Below are positions 20,801 to 34,305 of a stretch of DNA of 64,000 bases, in pieces. The stretch comes from Thuidium tamariscinum (Eukaryota; Streptophyta; Bryopsida; Hypnales; Thuidiaceae): assembly GCA_947034885.2 (NCBI GenBank), contig OX344749.2, positions 35,211,182 to 35,275,181 of the forward strand. Direction: 5' to 3'. The translations under genes were made by a program, and so were the position numbers. Every line of letters starts with the position of its first letter. Position 1 is the first letter of the stretch. Below the pieces are notes generated by a model. That model saw nothing but the letters and a program-made list of their open reading frames with translations, was not told where the DNA came from and did not search any database.

Positions 20801-22124
20801 TACTTTAGGCCATAGTGTCTTTGCAAGATTGATCCCTAAACAACTACACCCTATACTTATGTGATGAATAAAATAATTTTTTGCTTTGCATTTTACATTT
20901 ATTCATAAAAGTTGAGTGGAAATACTACTATTTTATTTTCAAATATAAAATAGTATATCTTATATTTTTTTGAAATTTTCTATATTTGTATATTAATTTG
21001 AAATTATTATGAATTTATAAAGAATAAAATAAAGATATTCATATCAAAATAACCAATGCTAAAAAAACATTATTAATCAAGCTTGTAGGGGGGCTCTTTT
21101 GTTTCCAAAAGTCTCCAATGTTGAAAGTTCCTAACATGTTATAAAAATTTGGTGTAGAATTGCACTTGAAGGAAATGCAATGGGTAAGCTAACCAAAACC
21201 ATTAAGAACTTGACAACTTGGTAAGAAATTGCCTTTGCCCAATCAATGATCTATTTCACATTATAAATGAATTCCCCTTTATATATAAGGTCAAATTATA
21301 ATTCCATTTAAAAGACTGGAATTCAGTGGATTAACAATGTTATGAAATAAGGGAGGTCATGCAAAGAAAAAGATGAAAAATACACAAGAGGTCCTAGAAT
21401 ACAAATTTGTGAACATTAAAGTTAATTGTAAAGTTCATTTTCTGTTTTTGAATAGGAATCAAAGGAGGGTTTATCTAAGCATAGGAGAAAAAAAATCAAC
21501 ACTAAACTCCATTGTACTACAATTTTGGTGCTCCAAGGAATTTTGTCCTATATTTTTCCCAAATTGTGGCTCCTAGTCCCACATTGTATACACTTTACTA
21601 TTAACTCTATGGTAGGAGGCTGTTATAGCGTCCATATAAATAGAAGAGGTGGTATGTGGAGAAATGTGAGGGCAAGAAGTTTTTTTTGGTATTTTTGTTG
21701 GAAAGAAGAGTAAAGTGTAGTGAGGCAACAATTTTCATCATATTTTTAGAATTGATATGAATTACTGAGGATTTATGGAAGTGGCAGGTGTTAGGTATCT
21801 ACAAGTATTCATAGAATACCACAGTAATCAAATTTAAAATTTCTATAAACAAAGCCAAATGAATCCAAGAAGTAATGAAAGTGGATGTCGATCAAGGTTT
21901 TGGGTAGTCCTTAACCCTTTAAGGTCTTGTCAACCATATTGTGGTTGAATTTGTCAGTATTTGAGGCGTAGAGATAGTTGTAGGTAAAATTGGGCCAAAG
22001 TGCAAAGGAGACAATTCAGACAAATTCTATTATTCTTTCAATGGGCCAATTTTCAGCTCAATCTATATTAGCATGCCGAAATGGGGTTCAAATAACTACA
22101 AATGTGCTCAATGTCAATACAACA
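20801..22124. other. AT-rich stretch with possible transposon ends, no gene
   Basis: Nothing coding is recognised. A GTAGGAGGCTGTTATAGCG end occurs near 21611, like the ends of the element at 16426-16726; an opposite-facing end (CGAGCCTCCTACC) lies near 24789. If they belong together they would bound ~3.2 kb, which is unproven. TTAACCCTTTAAGG at 21911 resembles a TTAA-element end. Confidence 0.35.
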
Positions 22125-22128
22125 TTAA

Positions 22129-22300
22129 CCCTGTAAGGACATTATGGACCAAAATGGTCCGATGAATGACAAGGAATTCTCCTATGTAGGACAAAAATGC
22201 AATCATTCATCTTTGATTTTAAGAGTAGAAAGTCAAGATCTTCTATAGTTCTTTCACTTCAAATGAGTTTTTTTGAATATTTATTATCGATGATTCCTAT
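22129..22300 (+). mobile_element. End of a TTAA element joined to a foldback-family arm
   Basis: TTAA (22125-22128) is followed by CCCTGTAAGGACA, then GGTCCGATGAATGA, AAGGAATTCTCC and ATGTAGGACAAAAATGCAA, then TCATTCATCTT of the foldback arm. The first ~85 bases match an inverted copy ending at 55415, so this is a real family terminus. The other end is not found. Confidence 0.65.
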
Positions 22301-24849
22301 GGTTTTAGAAATGATGAATTCCACAAGGACACCGGGCATCCTTTCAAGGTTAATCAATAATAGAAGGCCATCAATGTAAGAGATAGATTGCTTTGACAAG
22401 CTTCGTCTACTATCACGTCGGATCTAGGGGAATTGGGAACCTTTATGAGGAAAAAATCTAGAGTCATTACCACATTGCTTAAGGTCCAAACACACCTGGC
22501 GTTAGGATGCACCTTAGTTTGATTTGTAAGACTGCAGTTTAAGAAGCGACTTATATTAAAAGATGTATGGCAAGTGCGGGGTGCAGCCTTGTGCAAGGCA
22601 ACTATTTCTGTGGTGCCTATATTCACTACCGGGTTCACACATGTTGTGTAACTTTCTAATGAAGTCGGACTTTGTCAAAGTAAGTGCAAAGTTAAGATTG
22701 CCTCTACCACACTTGTGCTCGAGCTATGAACATTTAGGAGCGCAGTTGGTTCTTTTTGTCGTCGTTGCCTTCATAAAAAATCCTATCCCTTATGGAACAG
22801 GCTGACGTGCATTGGTTGCCTCTGCCGTTTGAATGTTCGACGTGAAGTTTGCATTTGCTGATTTCTTGCGCTACGACGAGGTTGTGTTGAGTAATTTGCA
22901 GCATGGTACTGTGTGAAGAAGAGGACGGAAGAACTGAACTATAGTCACTATAAGGTGAATTTCCGTAACAAATAGAAGTGCAACTGGCAATCCCAATTAA
23001 CTTAATGGGCCTTTACCACCTGCATTAAATTAAGACCGATCCACATCCTTAAAATCTTTATTTCTAGAAGTTCAAGGTCCTACTTTATGACTAGCGTAGC
23101 AAAGTCGAATAAAATATGGTACTCCACTTGCATCGTTCTTATCACCAATCTTTATTGATGCTACATCCGCTTCCATGTAGGATTGGCATTTCTGAAAGAA
23201 CACTGGTTTGCACAGGTGACTAATTATTCTTCATAAATCTCACTCTTCTTTGACCTATAACATTAGGTGTGCAAGGACCTTTAGTTGAGGGAACTCCAAG
23301 TTGGCGTTGTTGTTACGTTGGGATCTTGGAACTTGCCATAATGAGGCTGAAATGGTGCACGACATGGCATTGTAATCATGGTAAAGAAGTCCGCACAAAG
23401 AAATACACTTGGATGACATATATCATATGTATGGGTGTCTGCACAAGTTGTATTTGACTTCAGATGTGTTATAAATTTCATGAGTGTACACTTTATTTGC
23501 ACATAAAGTTGCAGCTTCAAAGAATAGACCACCCACCAAATGCATATGTATGGTCAGATCTAAAGTTTTTGAAATTTCCTAAATGTTATTTCATTTATTA
23601 TGATAAAACATTGAAAATAAGTTGCCTACCCCTCAAATCAATCACGGTCCTTAGAGGAATGATCAAGGTTTCTGCGTACACTTAATTCCTTATATAGGTT
23701 GACTGGGAAGATACGACCAATGTAGAAAAGCAAGAGATGAATACAATGCATCTTAACATTTTATTTAATGAGTAGCTTAAGGCCAATTTTTTAGGTGAAT
23801 ATAACCTTGTAGTTCAAAGATGAAGTTCTGAAGTTTTCACCATATTTGCAATTGGACAAGTACTTCAAATATTTTTTGGTATAAATTTACTACTAGAAAT
23901 CCTAAAACAATAGAAGTATCAGCTTTAGTCACAAGCGTGGGGTCTAATGTACTAGACCTTGTTGCTTTGCCAAGAAGTCTGTGTGAGTGCCATACATGCA
24001 AGTGTGATTGTAAGCAAGTGGGCCAATCATTAGTTCTAGTTCCAACCCATCATTGATTTGAAGGATGTAAAGGACATCCCGTGTGTAATTAGACAAGGAC
24101 CAATCAGGAGTGTTGGGATGACTAAAAAATGATTTATAGAACTTCATAAATCTTTTGGTCCTTCTCTCCTAATGTACCTCCAACTGCCATAACCGGCTTA
24201 GCTTGTATAAAAATCTCTGTATTTGACATAGTGGACCTCCACAAGATTTCTAGTCTCAAAGTATACTAAGCTACATATACCTTCGAATATACAAAACACA
24301 TATTCTAATCCGTGGGGAATCTACATAATTTCACCAATTTTTTAAAAAAAATTCTTGAAAATTCTTTGTGACTTTGCCCCCATTCTCATAGTTACAATAA
24401 ACGTATTTTCAAGTTTTACAAGCTAGGCCTTTGAAATGGCCAAATACAGGCCATTTAAGGCCATTTAAGGCCATAACATGCAAAAAAGGATAATATCCCC
24501 AAAACTAATGAAGGCATTGTCATTTTTAATTGGCTTAGAAACCAATTGAAAAGCACCTGCCACCCTCCAAATGCACTCCTAATTATATTTTAATGTCAAT
24601 TACCTTTTAACATACTTTAATGCAAAAAACAGTTGCAGGTATATCTTGATTCCTTTACTGAACATCCAAAAACCACCCACTTCCCAACTCAATTTCACAA
24701 TGAATACATTTCTGACAATTTTACAACCCCGTATGCACAGTTTTTGAGCTCCCTGTACGAGTGGTCCAGAGAGCCCAGTCGGATTTCGAGCCTCCTACCA
24801 TATTGTTGATCGAAGTTTTTAATCTGAACCTCAAGATGACTTGCAATAA
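22301..24849. other. Unassigned AT-rich stretch
   Basis: Short open frames occur on both strands (for example 22354-22638 on - and 23269-23457 on +) but none is a family I recognise, and none forms consistent exons. Parts could be an old retroelement; no reverse transcriptase or integrase motif is visible. A triplet of GGCCATTTAA-like words lies near 24440-24470. Confidence 0.25.
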
Positions 24850-24896
24850 GAATCTTTTTGCAAAGGTCTTCCCAAGAATTGTTGCATTTAAGCACC

Positions 24897-25013
24897 CGCG
24901 AGGTCTTCGTACACGATGCTCCTGCCTGTAGCAAATGCGCGCATTACACGCCGAAGTCGTTTCTGAATGAGTTTCTTTACGAGCTTTACCTTCACCAGTC
25001 TTGCAATTTCTCA
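24897..25013 (-). other. Possible exon of an unknown gene, basic Arg/Lys-rich
   Basis: On the minus strand an open segment reads EIARLVKVKLVKKLIQKRL and then RRVMRAFATGRSIVYEDLAG, ending at a possible donor (GCGG|GTGCTT). It has coding-like third-position composition for its short length. I find neither neighbouring exons nor a family name, so it may equally be a gene relic. Confidence 0.25.
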
Positions 25014-25019
25014 GGCATG

Positions 25020-27531
25020 ACCCCTCCATCTCATTCGAATCCAAAATGGATTGAAGAAACGAACAAAAGCTTTGATCTCTGGTTTCAAATTTTGTACTCC
25101 TTTTTCATTTCCGTAGACGCTCTCCAACCCTGATGTCCTGTTTTTCACCCTAATCACGGTTATGAACAGGGCAATTTCTAATGGCAACGGACGGAGTCAT
25201 GATAATGAATACGAAATTTAGGATTGCCAGGTCTTGGTTATGAGAAACTTGCTTGATTGCCGCCTGTTTATGGTGCCGTCTTTCTTTACTTTCGTGGCCG
25301 AGAGGTGTTGCATTGCTTTCCAGGGGATGAACTGTTGGACTAAAATGTTGGTTACATGTTTATCGGTTTCTGAAATTGCCTTACGAATAAGCAGATTTCG
25401 ATTAGGGTAAAGAGAAATTCGATGCAATGGGGCGGATATCTGTGATTAGATTTTCTGTAGTGGATGCTCCGGTTGGATTTGGTTTAGGATAGATCTCTAA
25501 ACTTGTTTGATGAATTCTACATATCGTTTTAGGTTTGTGAGCATCGTAGCTGAACAGTTCGAAGGGTTCTTTCTTGGTCTGCCGGTTGACGAGTTACTTG
25601 AGACGCCAGCCTACAGAGTGATTTCGATCATTCGCAGTTTTCTTGGGGAAGCCGAGTTGCGGTTGTCTCGATCTTCAATGAGCTTACTGATTTTAGGGAA
25701 AGAAAGTTGAGCGGAATAGTTAAGTGTATGCTTGTTGCAACATGCAAATATATTTCTCAGCCTTTAAATGAACCATAGCTTTCTTACCTTTGTTCGTGTT
25801 TAATATTGTGTGAGTAGACCTTTATGTTCAACGGCAGGCTCTGAAATCACATTTTCAGATATTTTAGTTGTTTTTTATAAGCCTGTCATTCCTTGTGTCG
25901 TCTTGCTCGTGATAGCCTTGAATCTTTAGGGCCAATATGTATTTCCACGTGAGCGGACTAAAGGCATTTGGATCAAGTTTTAGTGAGTGCGGTTCAGATT
26001 TTGTCACTTGGACTTTGAGTTGGGCATTGAATGGTGATATAAGTTAAAACTTTCACCCGTTGGATGTTATGACTCTGTGTAGTTTGAATGATATTCTAGT
26101 AAGGTCAAAATGTTATAGCATTGGGGCAATCCTGCTTCTTGTGGATTGGCATTACTTCATTATTCGGAGATTGTATGTGAAATTAGGAGTTGCAATTCTT
26201 ACAGATCAAAAACTTTGATAACGTTATGGAGTAACGATGCATTGTTTTCCTAGTTGTTATGTCGAGCCAAATATACAGATCAGAGACAGATAAACTATTC
26301 TGGTAAGAGTTGCACACTATGCTTGCGTAATCATCTTGTTTGCAAATGTCCTCCCTGTAATGTGACCTTAGTACTGGATGCCTCGGTACTAGGTAACTCG
26401 AACCTGGAGTTTGGACGTGGAAATAGTACGTGCTGAGTTGTGTAAGTGGCAAAGGTTGCGATTATTCCACAACCGGCCTCGAGAATTCATTTCCCTTCGC
26501 GTAGTCTCAATGAGAATGCTACAATCGTGGGTGATCCAATGCGAAGCAAGGAAATTTTACAATTTGAAAAACTGAGTGTGAGAACAGAAACTAGAAAGAG
26601 GTGAGTGAGTATGACTTATTTCGCAGGTTTATTTCCTTAAATGACTGCCTGCCTTTTGTAGATTGTATGTCTTCATGGAGATTATGCTTTCTGGAATTTG
26701 ATGGCAAGATTATTGATTCTTTCCTGACAACGAGCCTGAACTTGCACTCTCAGTGGAACAGACTTTCAATCGTGATTGGGCTTGCGTCCTTCGAATTATC
26801 TCTCGTCACCTCAAGTTGATGTTGTTCTGGATGCTGATTGTGTTCTTTTAATTTTACCGGGTGGTCATTAGGGGTTGTCAGGGTGTGAGATTTCTGTTCC
26901 GAAGGAGGTGGTTTGTGCAATGCAATTCCAAGTTTTTTAAGTGGGCCTACTACGATCAGACAAGAATGTGGGACCTCAGAATCGACAGAAACAAGACAGT
27001 CTCGCAGTTGAAGTTGAGCATCCTGACACCCCTATTGAGTTTTCACAATCATTTTATTGTTCTTCGTAGCTAGTGAAGAATCAGATGTGGCGCATTCAAC
27101 TTCTCGTGAAGTCTCGGGAAACTACTCCTGATCCAGGTCAGTGTTGTATGGTTATGCGGTATTCCTGCAGGGAAATCTTTGATTATGGTTCATTAAAATC
27201 ATCCGATTGATGCCTCCACCAAAATTCTGACTACCGTTAAACTTATTTCGGCCTCACGAAACAAAAGAAAAGAGAACCAGAAGTAGTACCGTTCTAGAGC
27301 AATAATGTTGACTGGTCATTTATGTATTCTAGTTCTTGTTCTTGCCTGTAAGGGCTTAGCTGAGGACCAAAAGACTTTCTTTGCACTTTTTTCTTTGGGG
27401 GACAAGGGGGAGACGCCTCTGCGTTGAAAGAAGAAGAAAATAAAACCCTAAATCGTGAACGGGGGAGACCTGAAGAAAGGCCACGGCCGCGGTGAATTGA
27501 CCTTCTCAATGCCACCCCACCTGGATGTAAG
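25020..27531. other. Lower-repeat, mixed-composition stretch without an assigned gene
   Basis: This interval is less AT-rich and less repetitive than its neighbours and has short frames on both strands (for example 25507-25710 on +, 25218-25427 on -). None is recognised. About 27280-27531 is GC-richer (GGCCACGGCCGCGG) and is cut by the TTAA element at 27536. It could be an unannotated transcript or long UTR. Confidence 0.25.
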
Positions 27532-27535
27532 TTAA

Positions 27536-28160
27536 CCCCTAAATGCCCGAGGCCCAAAAAAATGTGGTGTTTGCAAAACTTTGAAGTTAAAGAAAACCTA
27601 ACCATTTGCTAGTTTTAGTAGTTTGTGTTTATGGAGAATTCTTTTTGAAGCCTACTTTAAGCATCAAAAACTCAAACTTGGAAATGATTGACGATGATTT
27701 TTCTTTTCAACATTTTGTGCATGGGTACCCATTGCAATCTTGATTTTCTCTAATGTTGAGGGTTCTTTGAAGTAAGCCTCAAATACATTAGATCTTGGAG
27801 AAAAAATCCCATTAGAAATTCATTTAAAAAAATTGTAGAGTAGATTTTGAGAAGCTATAAATTGATAGGGGTTATGCATGTTAGGCCTTATTACTTTATA
27901 TTTTTTAAGCCACCAACTTTTTAGACTTGACTTGTGAAAAGAAGATTGAAACACCCTCATAATCAAACATTATAATCTTTTAATCCATAAGTGATGTTGT
28001 TGTATTTTGTTTCTTAAATGATCTCTAACATGTCTAGTTTGAATTTATATGGTTATACTTCAAAAAAAGTTGTTAAAGCTTATCATAAACTTGACTTTAG
28101 AACAAGTTCACTTTAGAACAAATTCCTAAAAGTTCAAAAAAGGCTTTGGGCATTTAGGGG
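27536..28160. mobile_element. TTAA-flanked piggyBac-like MITE, second copy (625 bp)
   Basis: TTAA at 27532-27535 and 28161-28164. The termini CCCCTAAATGCCCGAGGCCC and, inverted, CCCCTAAATGCCCAAAGCC are of the same family as the amylase-intron copy. The interior is collinear with that copy (CTTTGAAGTTAAA, GAGAAGCTATAAATTGATAG, TCTCTAACATGTCTA). No ORF. Confidence 0.9.
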
Positions 28161-28164
28161 TTAA

Positions 28165-30499
28165 GTTTATGGGGGGTAAGGGGAACTTGTCCCGCAACTC
28201 ACTTCCATATTTGCTCTTGCAACTTCAATGATGTTGTTTTTTCTCCAATCATTCTACACTTGAATCGTTGCACTTGGAGTTTATATAAGTGAAGTCAACG
28301 TTGTTTGTGATTTTGGATTTTAGGGTTTAGAGTACTTAGATTTGATAGTTAAAAGATTATTCATTGGCAATGCAACATTATGAATAGTCACACCTTCACT
28401 TGGTTTCAATTTTCAGAGAATGTAAATATGACACTTTTTTGTTGGTTGTTCAAGGCTTGTGGAGCTCTAATTCTCTAAGAAATGAGATTGCCATTTCTTC
28501 TTCTCTTTTAGAGATTAAGAAATGAGCTTGAAGAATTTTTAAAAAAAAATGCCCATTATAGTTTCACCCATTCATTGCCCTATGTCACTCATGTCACTCA
28601 AGCACTCATGCATGTGTAGGTGGTATGATCTCTTCATCTCTTTGACTAGGCCTTTGTTTCCTATATCCAACTTTTTTGTTAAAGCATTTTCCAATTTTCA
28701 TTTTGCATGCTCCAAATAGCAAAAAAAGAATATTATATCTTCTTCATGTACAATGGCTTCCTATTGGCTCTTGAATCTTTTCACTAGCTTCTCATTCTTC
28801 AAGAAAATTTGTTTCTTGTAGAAGGTGTAACTATCCTTTTCATGTTTGAAAGCTCCAAGCTTAATTTTACTTAGGGACATGATGTTGACATCAACTTTAG
28901 ATGAAGTGTTTGCTCTATTGCAACTCAAACATGTTGATAACATTATCCTCAATTAAGATTTGAGCAAAGATTAATAAATGTTCTTATTAAATTGTGTTGG
29001 AATTTAAAATATACTATACAGTCACAAAAGACTTTCTAATCCTTCAAGGGTAAACTTTTTACCTTTGAATATTTCATGCTTTTATGAATATGATTTTCAA
29101 TAAACCAAAGTAATATTGTAGTCAATTGTTTTATCTATAAAAAATTTGAATAAATGCAAACTTGATCTTTTGATCAAATTTGGAAAACATTTCAGTTTTT
29201 TTTACGATTTTGAATAATAAACTCTTCCTTGTCATTTGGAAATGTATAGGATATATAGTATTTAATAAAAAATTCAATGAACTATATTTTATAAACTTAC
29301 TTTCGAAAACAAAAGAAGAAGTCAACTACAAGTGTTCAAAGCATCTTCACAATTGTGAAGATAAACAAATTGCAACCAATTTTGAATGCATTTTTTTTAA
29401 AACTTTGGGGGTAGTGAAGGAAATTGACATGGCTACAATAAAAGATATTCCATTGAAGCAAAGTAAAAACACTTAGGCCTTGGCATTTTCCATGAATGTT
29501 TCCAAATTAATATTGTATCAATGCATATAAAAAAGGAAATTTTATTGCTATTGAAGTGTGATGAAATCATTTCCTATTGAAGCAAATAAGAAATTATAAC
29601 TTCAATACATATTGAGAATGATCAAATCATCATTTTTGAATGCAAAGTTGCCAAAATTTATTGACTCATTTGATGATATTCATATTGATGAGAGATGTTT
29701 TTATTTCATTACTTAAAAAAAAACAATAATTCTATTTAGTGCCTACTGAAGAAGAGGTGGCAACAACTATTTAAAAGCTTTCCACACAGGAGAAAGCAAG
29801 ATTAGCACAATTATACCATCTTCCAATCAATTTACAATGTCTTGCCTCTATAATGTAAGATGTTGGGGATGCTATTTGCACATTGAAATCATTTGGGAGC
29901 AAAAACTATTGTACTACAAGACCAAAATTTTGTTTAGTGGGCAGAGAAAACAACATGAAAACCTTAAACAAAAAAAATTAAATTATTTTGTCTTACAAAG
30001 TGTTTTTTTGCTTTAAAAAAAGAATGGAAAGCTTTGGTTCATTTCATTTGAATTAGTGATGTAAGAGTTATAAATATCTTGTTTTTTAGCAACCAAAGCA
30101 TCTTTTTAAAAATTTGTGCAGATTTAGAGAGCAATGGGTTATATTAGACATGATTTGTCTATACTTATGGAATTTTTTTATCATTTAGCTAGCTTTTGAA
30201 GTGATTTATTTTCATTGTCCCTTGTTTAAGTTCCAGATTTCTTACACCTGTGATTCTCATGATGAAAAACTTTAAATTATAAAATGATAAAAAGTTACAA
30301 GTTTATTTGGAGAAGCAAATTCCGGAATGCATTGAGGATGCTCGTATGCTTGTAAGCTTAGATCATGTCAAGTTCACAGAAGATTGCTCACCAGCAACTT
30401 CATGGTCACGCACGTTCACACCGCCCATAATTGGAAACCAGATACTTGAGCACCTCCATTTCTTGGAAGGGGAAAAATATCAATGGTCAAAGTCTAGAA
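28165..30499. other. AT-rich intergenic stretch, no gene recognised
   Basis: Very AT-rich with many homopolymer runs. The longest frames (for example 29180-29476 on +) are low-complexity Lys/Asn/Phe-rich and look like chance. No repeat with clear ends was seen here. Confidence 0.4.
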
Positions 30500-31091
30500 G
30501 CTTCCGGTAGACAGAATACGAACACACGGATCCACGATGCGCCACCTGTGCAGACCCACTACCTGGGTGGGACCGTGGCGGGCTTCTAGGGTGTTCTCAA
30601 GGGGACGGATGCCAATCGTCCGCCCTCCGATGACCATCTCGGACGGCGGAGATGAGCCGCCTTGCTTTTGAGTTACGAAGTGAAGCAGTTGGAGCGGGTT
30701 CATCGTGGCCGTCGGTTCCTCGCCAGTTGCGAGGACGGACGGTCTAGAGGGACTCTTTGGGCCTTCTAGTGTGTTCCTGAAGAAGGCTCCAGAAGACTAA
30801 GGCGAGGATCAGAGATTGGAAGACCTCCCTCGAGAACTAGGGTTGGTCATAACTCTCTTTTCATCAACGCGGTTGCTCTTCGGCGTGCGACGTCTGCATC
30901 TGGCGCTGCATTTCCTTTACAGACTTCGATTATTCGGCTATCTCGGCTTCTTCATTTTTAAATTTTTTGAGTTGCACTTGCTCGAAGAGGGAGCGCGCAC
31001 AAGTTGCGGAGACGAAGCTTTGGCGAGGGGAGTTGGATTGAGGGTTTTGTTTTTGTTTTTGGACAGCATTTGGTAAGAAAGGTTTGCAACT
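30500..31091 (+). promoter_or_regulatory. Upstream region of DnaJ copy 1, with a partial heat-shock-like motif
   Basis: The composition rises sharply in GC from about 30500. TTCCTGAA at 30774-30781 has the TTCnnGAA core of a heat-shock element, with a further GAA nearby; a full three-unit element is not present. A word like CTTCTAGTGTGTTC occurs at about 30763 and again as CTTCTAGGGTGTTC near 30585. The TSS is unknown. Confidence 0.4.
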
Positions 31092-33561
31092 ATGTTTGGG
31101 CGTATGCCAACCAAGAAGAGTGATAACACGAAGTATTATGATACCCTCGGGGTGTCCAAGACCGCGTCACAGGATGAGCTCAAGAAGGCTTACAGGAAGG
31201 CGGCAATTAAGAACCACCCGGACAAGGGCGGAGATCCGGAGAAGGTACGTTGTTTAGTTTTGGAAAGGAAACAGGTTGTTTATCTCGGAGCTGTTTATTT
31301 TTGCATCGTCGGCCTATCTTGGATGGTAGAGAGGATTCGGGGAGGTTAGGTTGATGGTCCTTAGAAGGAATTTTATGTTGTTACTCTTATGTTGTGGAGA
31401 GTATGACCTCTTTATTTGTCTTTGATGCACGTAAGTGTCTTTCTAGGAGTACGTAGTGAGTAATCTTGCTTCAAAAATCAGGACTATTGGGATTTGCTAT
31501 TTACAGACAATTGTTGCTGCAGTTTAAGGAGCTTTCCCAGGCATACGAAGTGCTGAGCGACCCGGAGAAGCGAGATCTGTATGATCAATATGGAGAAGAT
31601 GCTCTCAAGGAGGGAATGGGAGGAGGAGGTGGCTCACACAACCCCTTCGACATCTTTGAATCGTTCTTCGGCGGTGGTGGCAGCCCATTCGGAGGTGCGG
31701 GTACTGATTCAACTTTTTCTAGATTTTAGACAGGTGTTGCGCAAATTCTGCAGTCATGTCATTGCCCTTTTCTGTTCGGAAGAGTATTAATAGGACTGAG
31801 GCGAATTGGATTCGATTTTCCTAATTTGGCAGATTCACCTTTTTCAGGTGGGAGTGGTAGGAGTGGAGGTAGACGACAGAGAAGAGGAGAAGATGTTGTC
31901 CATCCTTTGAAGGTGTCTTTGGAAGACCTGTACAACGGCACTTCGAAGAAACTGTCTTTGTCCAGGAATGTTATCTGTTCCAAGTGCAAAGGGTAAGTTT
32001 CTGACTAGAGATACGGTTTTGATTTGCAATTTAGCTTGAAGGTCACAATCTGCCTGCCAAAATGTTTCGCCAAGTGGTTACCGGTGAAACTGACGAGAGC
32101 CGGATATGACATCGGGGGAATTGAGGATACTAGTTATATTTTTTTGCCACCTTGCTATATCCCCTTGTGGCAATTGTTCTGCGTCCAGGCAGCAGTGATA
32201 AATGACCTAAGTGAACAGGTCACCCTAATCAGTATAGATAGAGTCTGTCTAGAACCTAATCGTTCCTGAAGTGCTGGATACTCAAATTTCCTGCCCCTCG
32301 AAACTGCGATTTTGGAGCATTTTAGTGAGGCTTGAACTGAGGATCAGTATGCTATTATTACAAGAGGTATTTTTCTTAATTAAGGCGTTGTTTTTCAATT
32401 GTGTAGGAAGGGGTCAAAAACAGGTGCCTCTAGTCGCTGTGCAGGATGTCAAGGTTCAGGCATGAAGGTGTCAATTCGTCAGCTTGGCCCCAATATGATA
32501 CAGCAGATGCAGCATGTGTGTCCCGACTGCAAGGGCTCAGGTACAATTCTGCTTACTTCTGTCTCATGAACCATGGGTTTGAGGCGATATCTTCTTGTTG
32601 GTATGAGTCCTTCGGATGGTCCTTCATTGTGCTTCTATCCACTGCTTACATTGTCATTCGTGACTTAGGTGAGACAATCGTCGAAAAGGACAGGTGTGGG
32701 CAGTGCAAAGGTCAGAAGGTCGTGCAGGACAAGAAATTGTTAGAAGTTCACGTGGAGAAGGGAATGCAGCACGGGCAGAAGATCACCTTTCAAGGCGAGG
32801 CCGATGAGGCGGTACGTTCGACAGTACGCCACGTGTTTGTTAACTTTTTGCTTGTTCGACTGTTCGACTGTTCATCGGTACTGAAACTCTCATGTTTTGT
32901 CTTTGCAGCCGGACACTGTGACGGGTGACATCGTCTTCGTTTTACAACAAAAGGAGCATCCCAAGTTCAAGAGGAAAGTGGATGATCTGTTTGTGGAGCA
33001 CACTCTCAGCCTGACAGAAGCTTTGTGCGGGTTCCAGTTTCCTCTCACACATCTAGATGGAAGACAGCTTCTCATCAAGTCCGCTCCTACGGAAATCATC
33101 AAGCCAGGTATTTAGTCTGCAGCAATTAATCATACTCATAACCCGTGCGTCTCTTTTTCCCAAAGTTGGTCGCACTGCTTATGATCGTTGTGCAAGGAGC
33201 GACATCGGAAACTGAATAGTGGGATTCTGGTTGCCATGCAGGTCAATTCAAGGCTATTAATGATGAGGGTATGCCTCATTATCAGAGGCCGTTCATGAAG
33301 GGCAGGCTGTACATACATTTTTCAGTGGATGTCCCTGAGAGCGGTTCTCTGTCGCTGGAGCAAATTGCGAGTTTGGAGAAAGTTCTTCCTCCCAGATCAA
33401 GCAGTCAAATGACCGACATGGAATTGGACGAATGCGAAGAGACCACTCTCCACGACGTGAACATTGACGATGAGATGAGGAAGAAGCAGTCGCATGCACA
33501 GGAAGCGTACGACGAGGACGAAGAATCGTCTGTCCCTCGCACTCAGTGTGCACAACAATAG
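31092..33561 (+). CDS. Type I DnaJ (Hsp40) co-chaperone, ANJ1/DNAJA-like, copy 1 (421 aa)
   Basis: Seven exons: 31092-31244, 31523-31694, 31848-31992, 32407-32540, 32669-32811, 32909-33107, 33242-33561. All are GT-AG with consistent phases; the total is 1,266 nt. Residues ~14-75 form the J domain with the HPD motif at 42-44, which stimulates Hsp70 ATPase. A Gly/Phe segment follows ([20 protein letters not shown]). Next comes the zinc-binding region with four Cys pairs ([32 protein letters not shown]; the last has lost the final Gly, as I recall from plant ANJ1 proteins). The C-terminal substrate-binding domain carries [10 protein letters not shown] and [17 protein letters not shown]. The protein ends CAQQ, a CaaX box expected to be farnesylated. 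Length is normal for the family. It should act in the cytosol or at membranes with Hsp70 in protein folding. Confidence 0.95.
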
Positions 33562-34305
33562 GCCTGACAAGCACACGTAACTGGATCCGCTGACTTAATC
33601 GTACATGAGTCGATTTTCTTATCCATGACCACTTTGTTAGAGTAGATGGTAGGTTGATTGTTTTAGGCGAGGGCGTCAAAATTCTACGATGCCCTTGAAA
33701 GTAGTTGAACACGATGACGCTTATCTAGTGTGGGAATATAATGACGAAAGTATGTTAAACTCGCTAGATTACCGAATTGAATTGAGAAGCGTATTGACCC
33801 CATCTCAGAGAGTATTGCATTTCGCATGAGTGGATTCTTCTCTTAAATAATAATGAAATGCAAAGTTTGTGGGGGTTGTCATGGGGCGCTTCGGTATTTG
33901 GTGCGCATTTGCCTACCCACATTCCACTCTGGAAATGAAATTAGGGGTCGAGTTTTCCTAAAGAAGAGAAAATCATGCTCGACGCCCACTTCTGGGGACT
34001 TTGACTTTTCGCTGAGGACCTGAGTGTTCCGACGGAAGACACGGAATCCTTCTGTGTGCAAATGGCTATACTTGAAATTTTGGGCAAAGAAAGCTTTTGT
34101 ACCTCCAATCATTAATTATGATTCTTTTACCTTTGAACGTTGACAAGGACGTTGACAAGGACGTTTGGCATCCCATGGATGTCAGGGAGATTTTCTAATT
34201 CACTTGGACTTCCAATGAGTGCTTCCAAATATTTTTAAATCATTGATTCCTATGGTATCAAAATGGATGATTTTTCAATTACCAAGTTTGTGCTCTTAGG
34301 ATTAA
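33562..34305. other. 3' flank of DnaJ copy 1 and transposon target region
   Basis: Presumed 3' UTR, then AT-rich sequence. ACAAGGACGTTG is tandemly repeated near 34142-34166. A foldback-family arm (TTGGACTTCCAATGAGTG, ATTGATTCCTATGGTATC) at about 34180-34275 lies immediately before the TTAA where the piggyBac element inserted. Confidence 0.5.

Noticed and set aside
21611..24803. A single 3.2-kb element bounded by GTAGGAGGCT and its inverse
   Set aside because: Only the short ends match and nothing inside supports one unit; they may belong to separate small elements.
30816..31076. 86-codon upstream ORF just ahead of DnaJ copy 1
   Set aside because: It begins at TTG and has no ATG, and its sequence is Leu/Phe-rich with no likeness to known proteins; probably untranslated leader or promoter.
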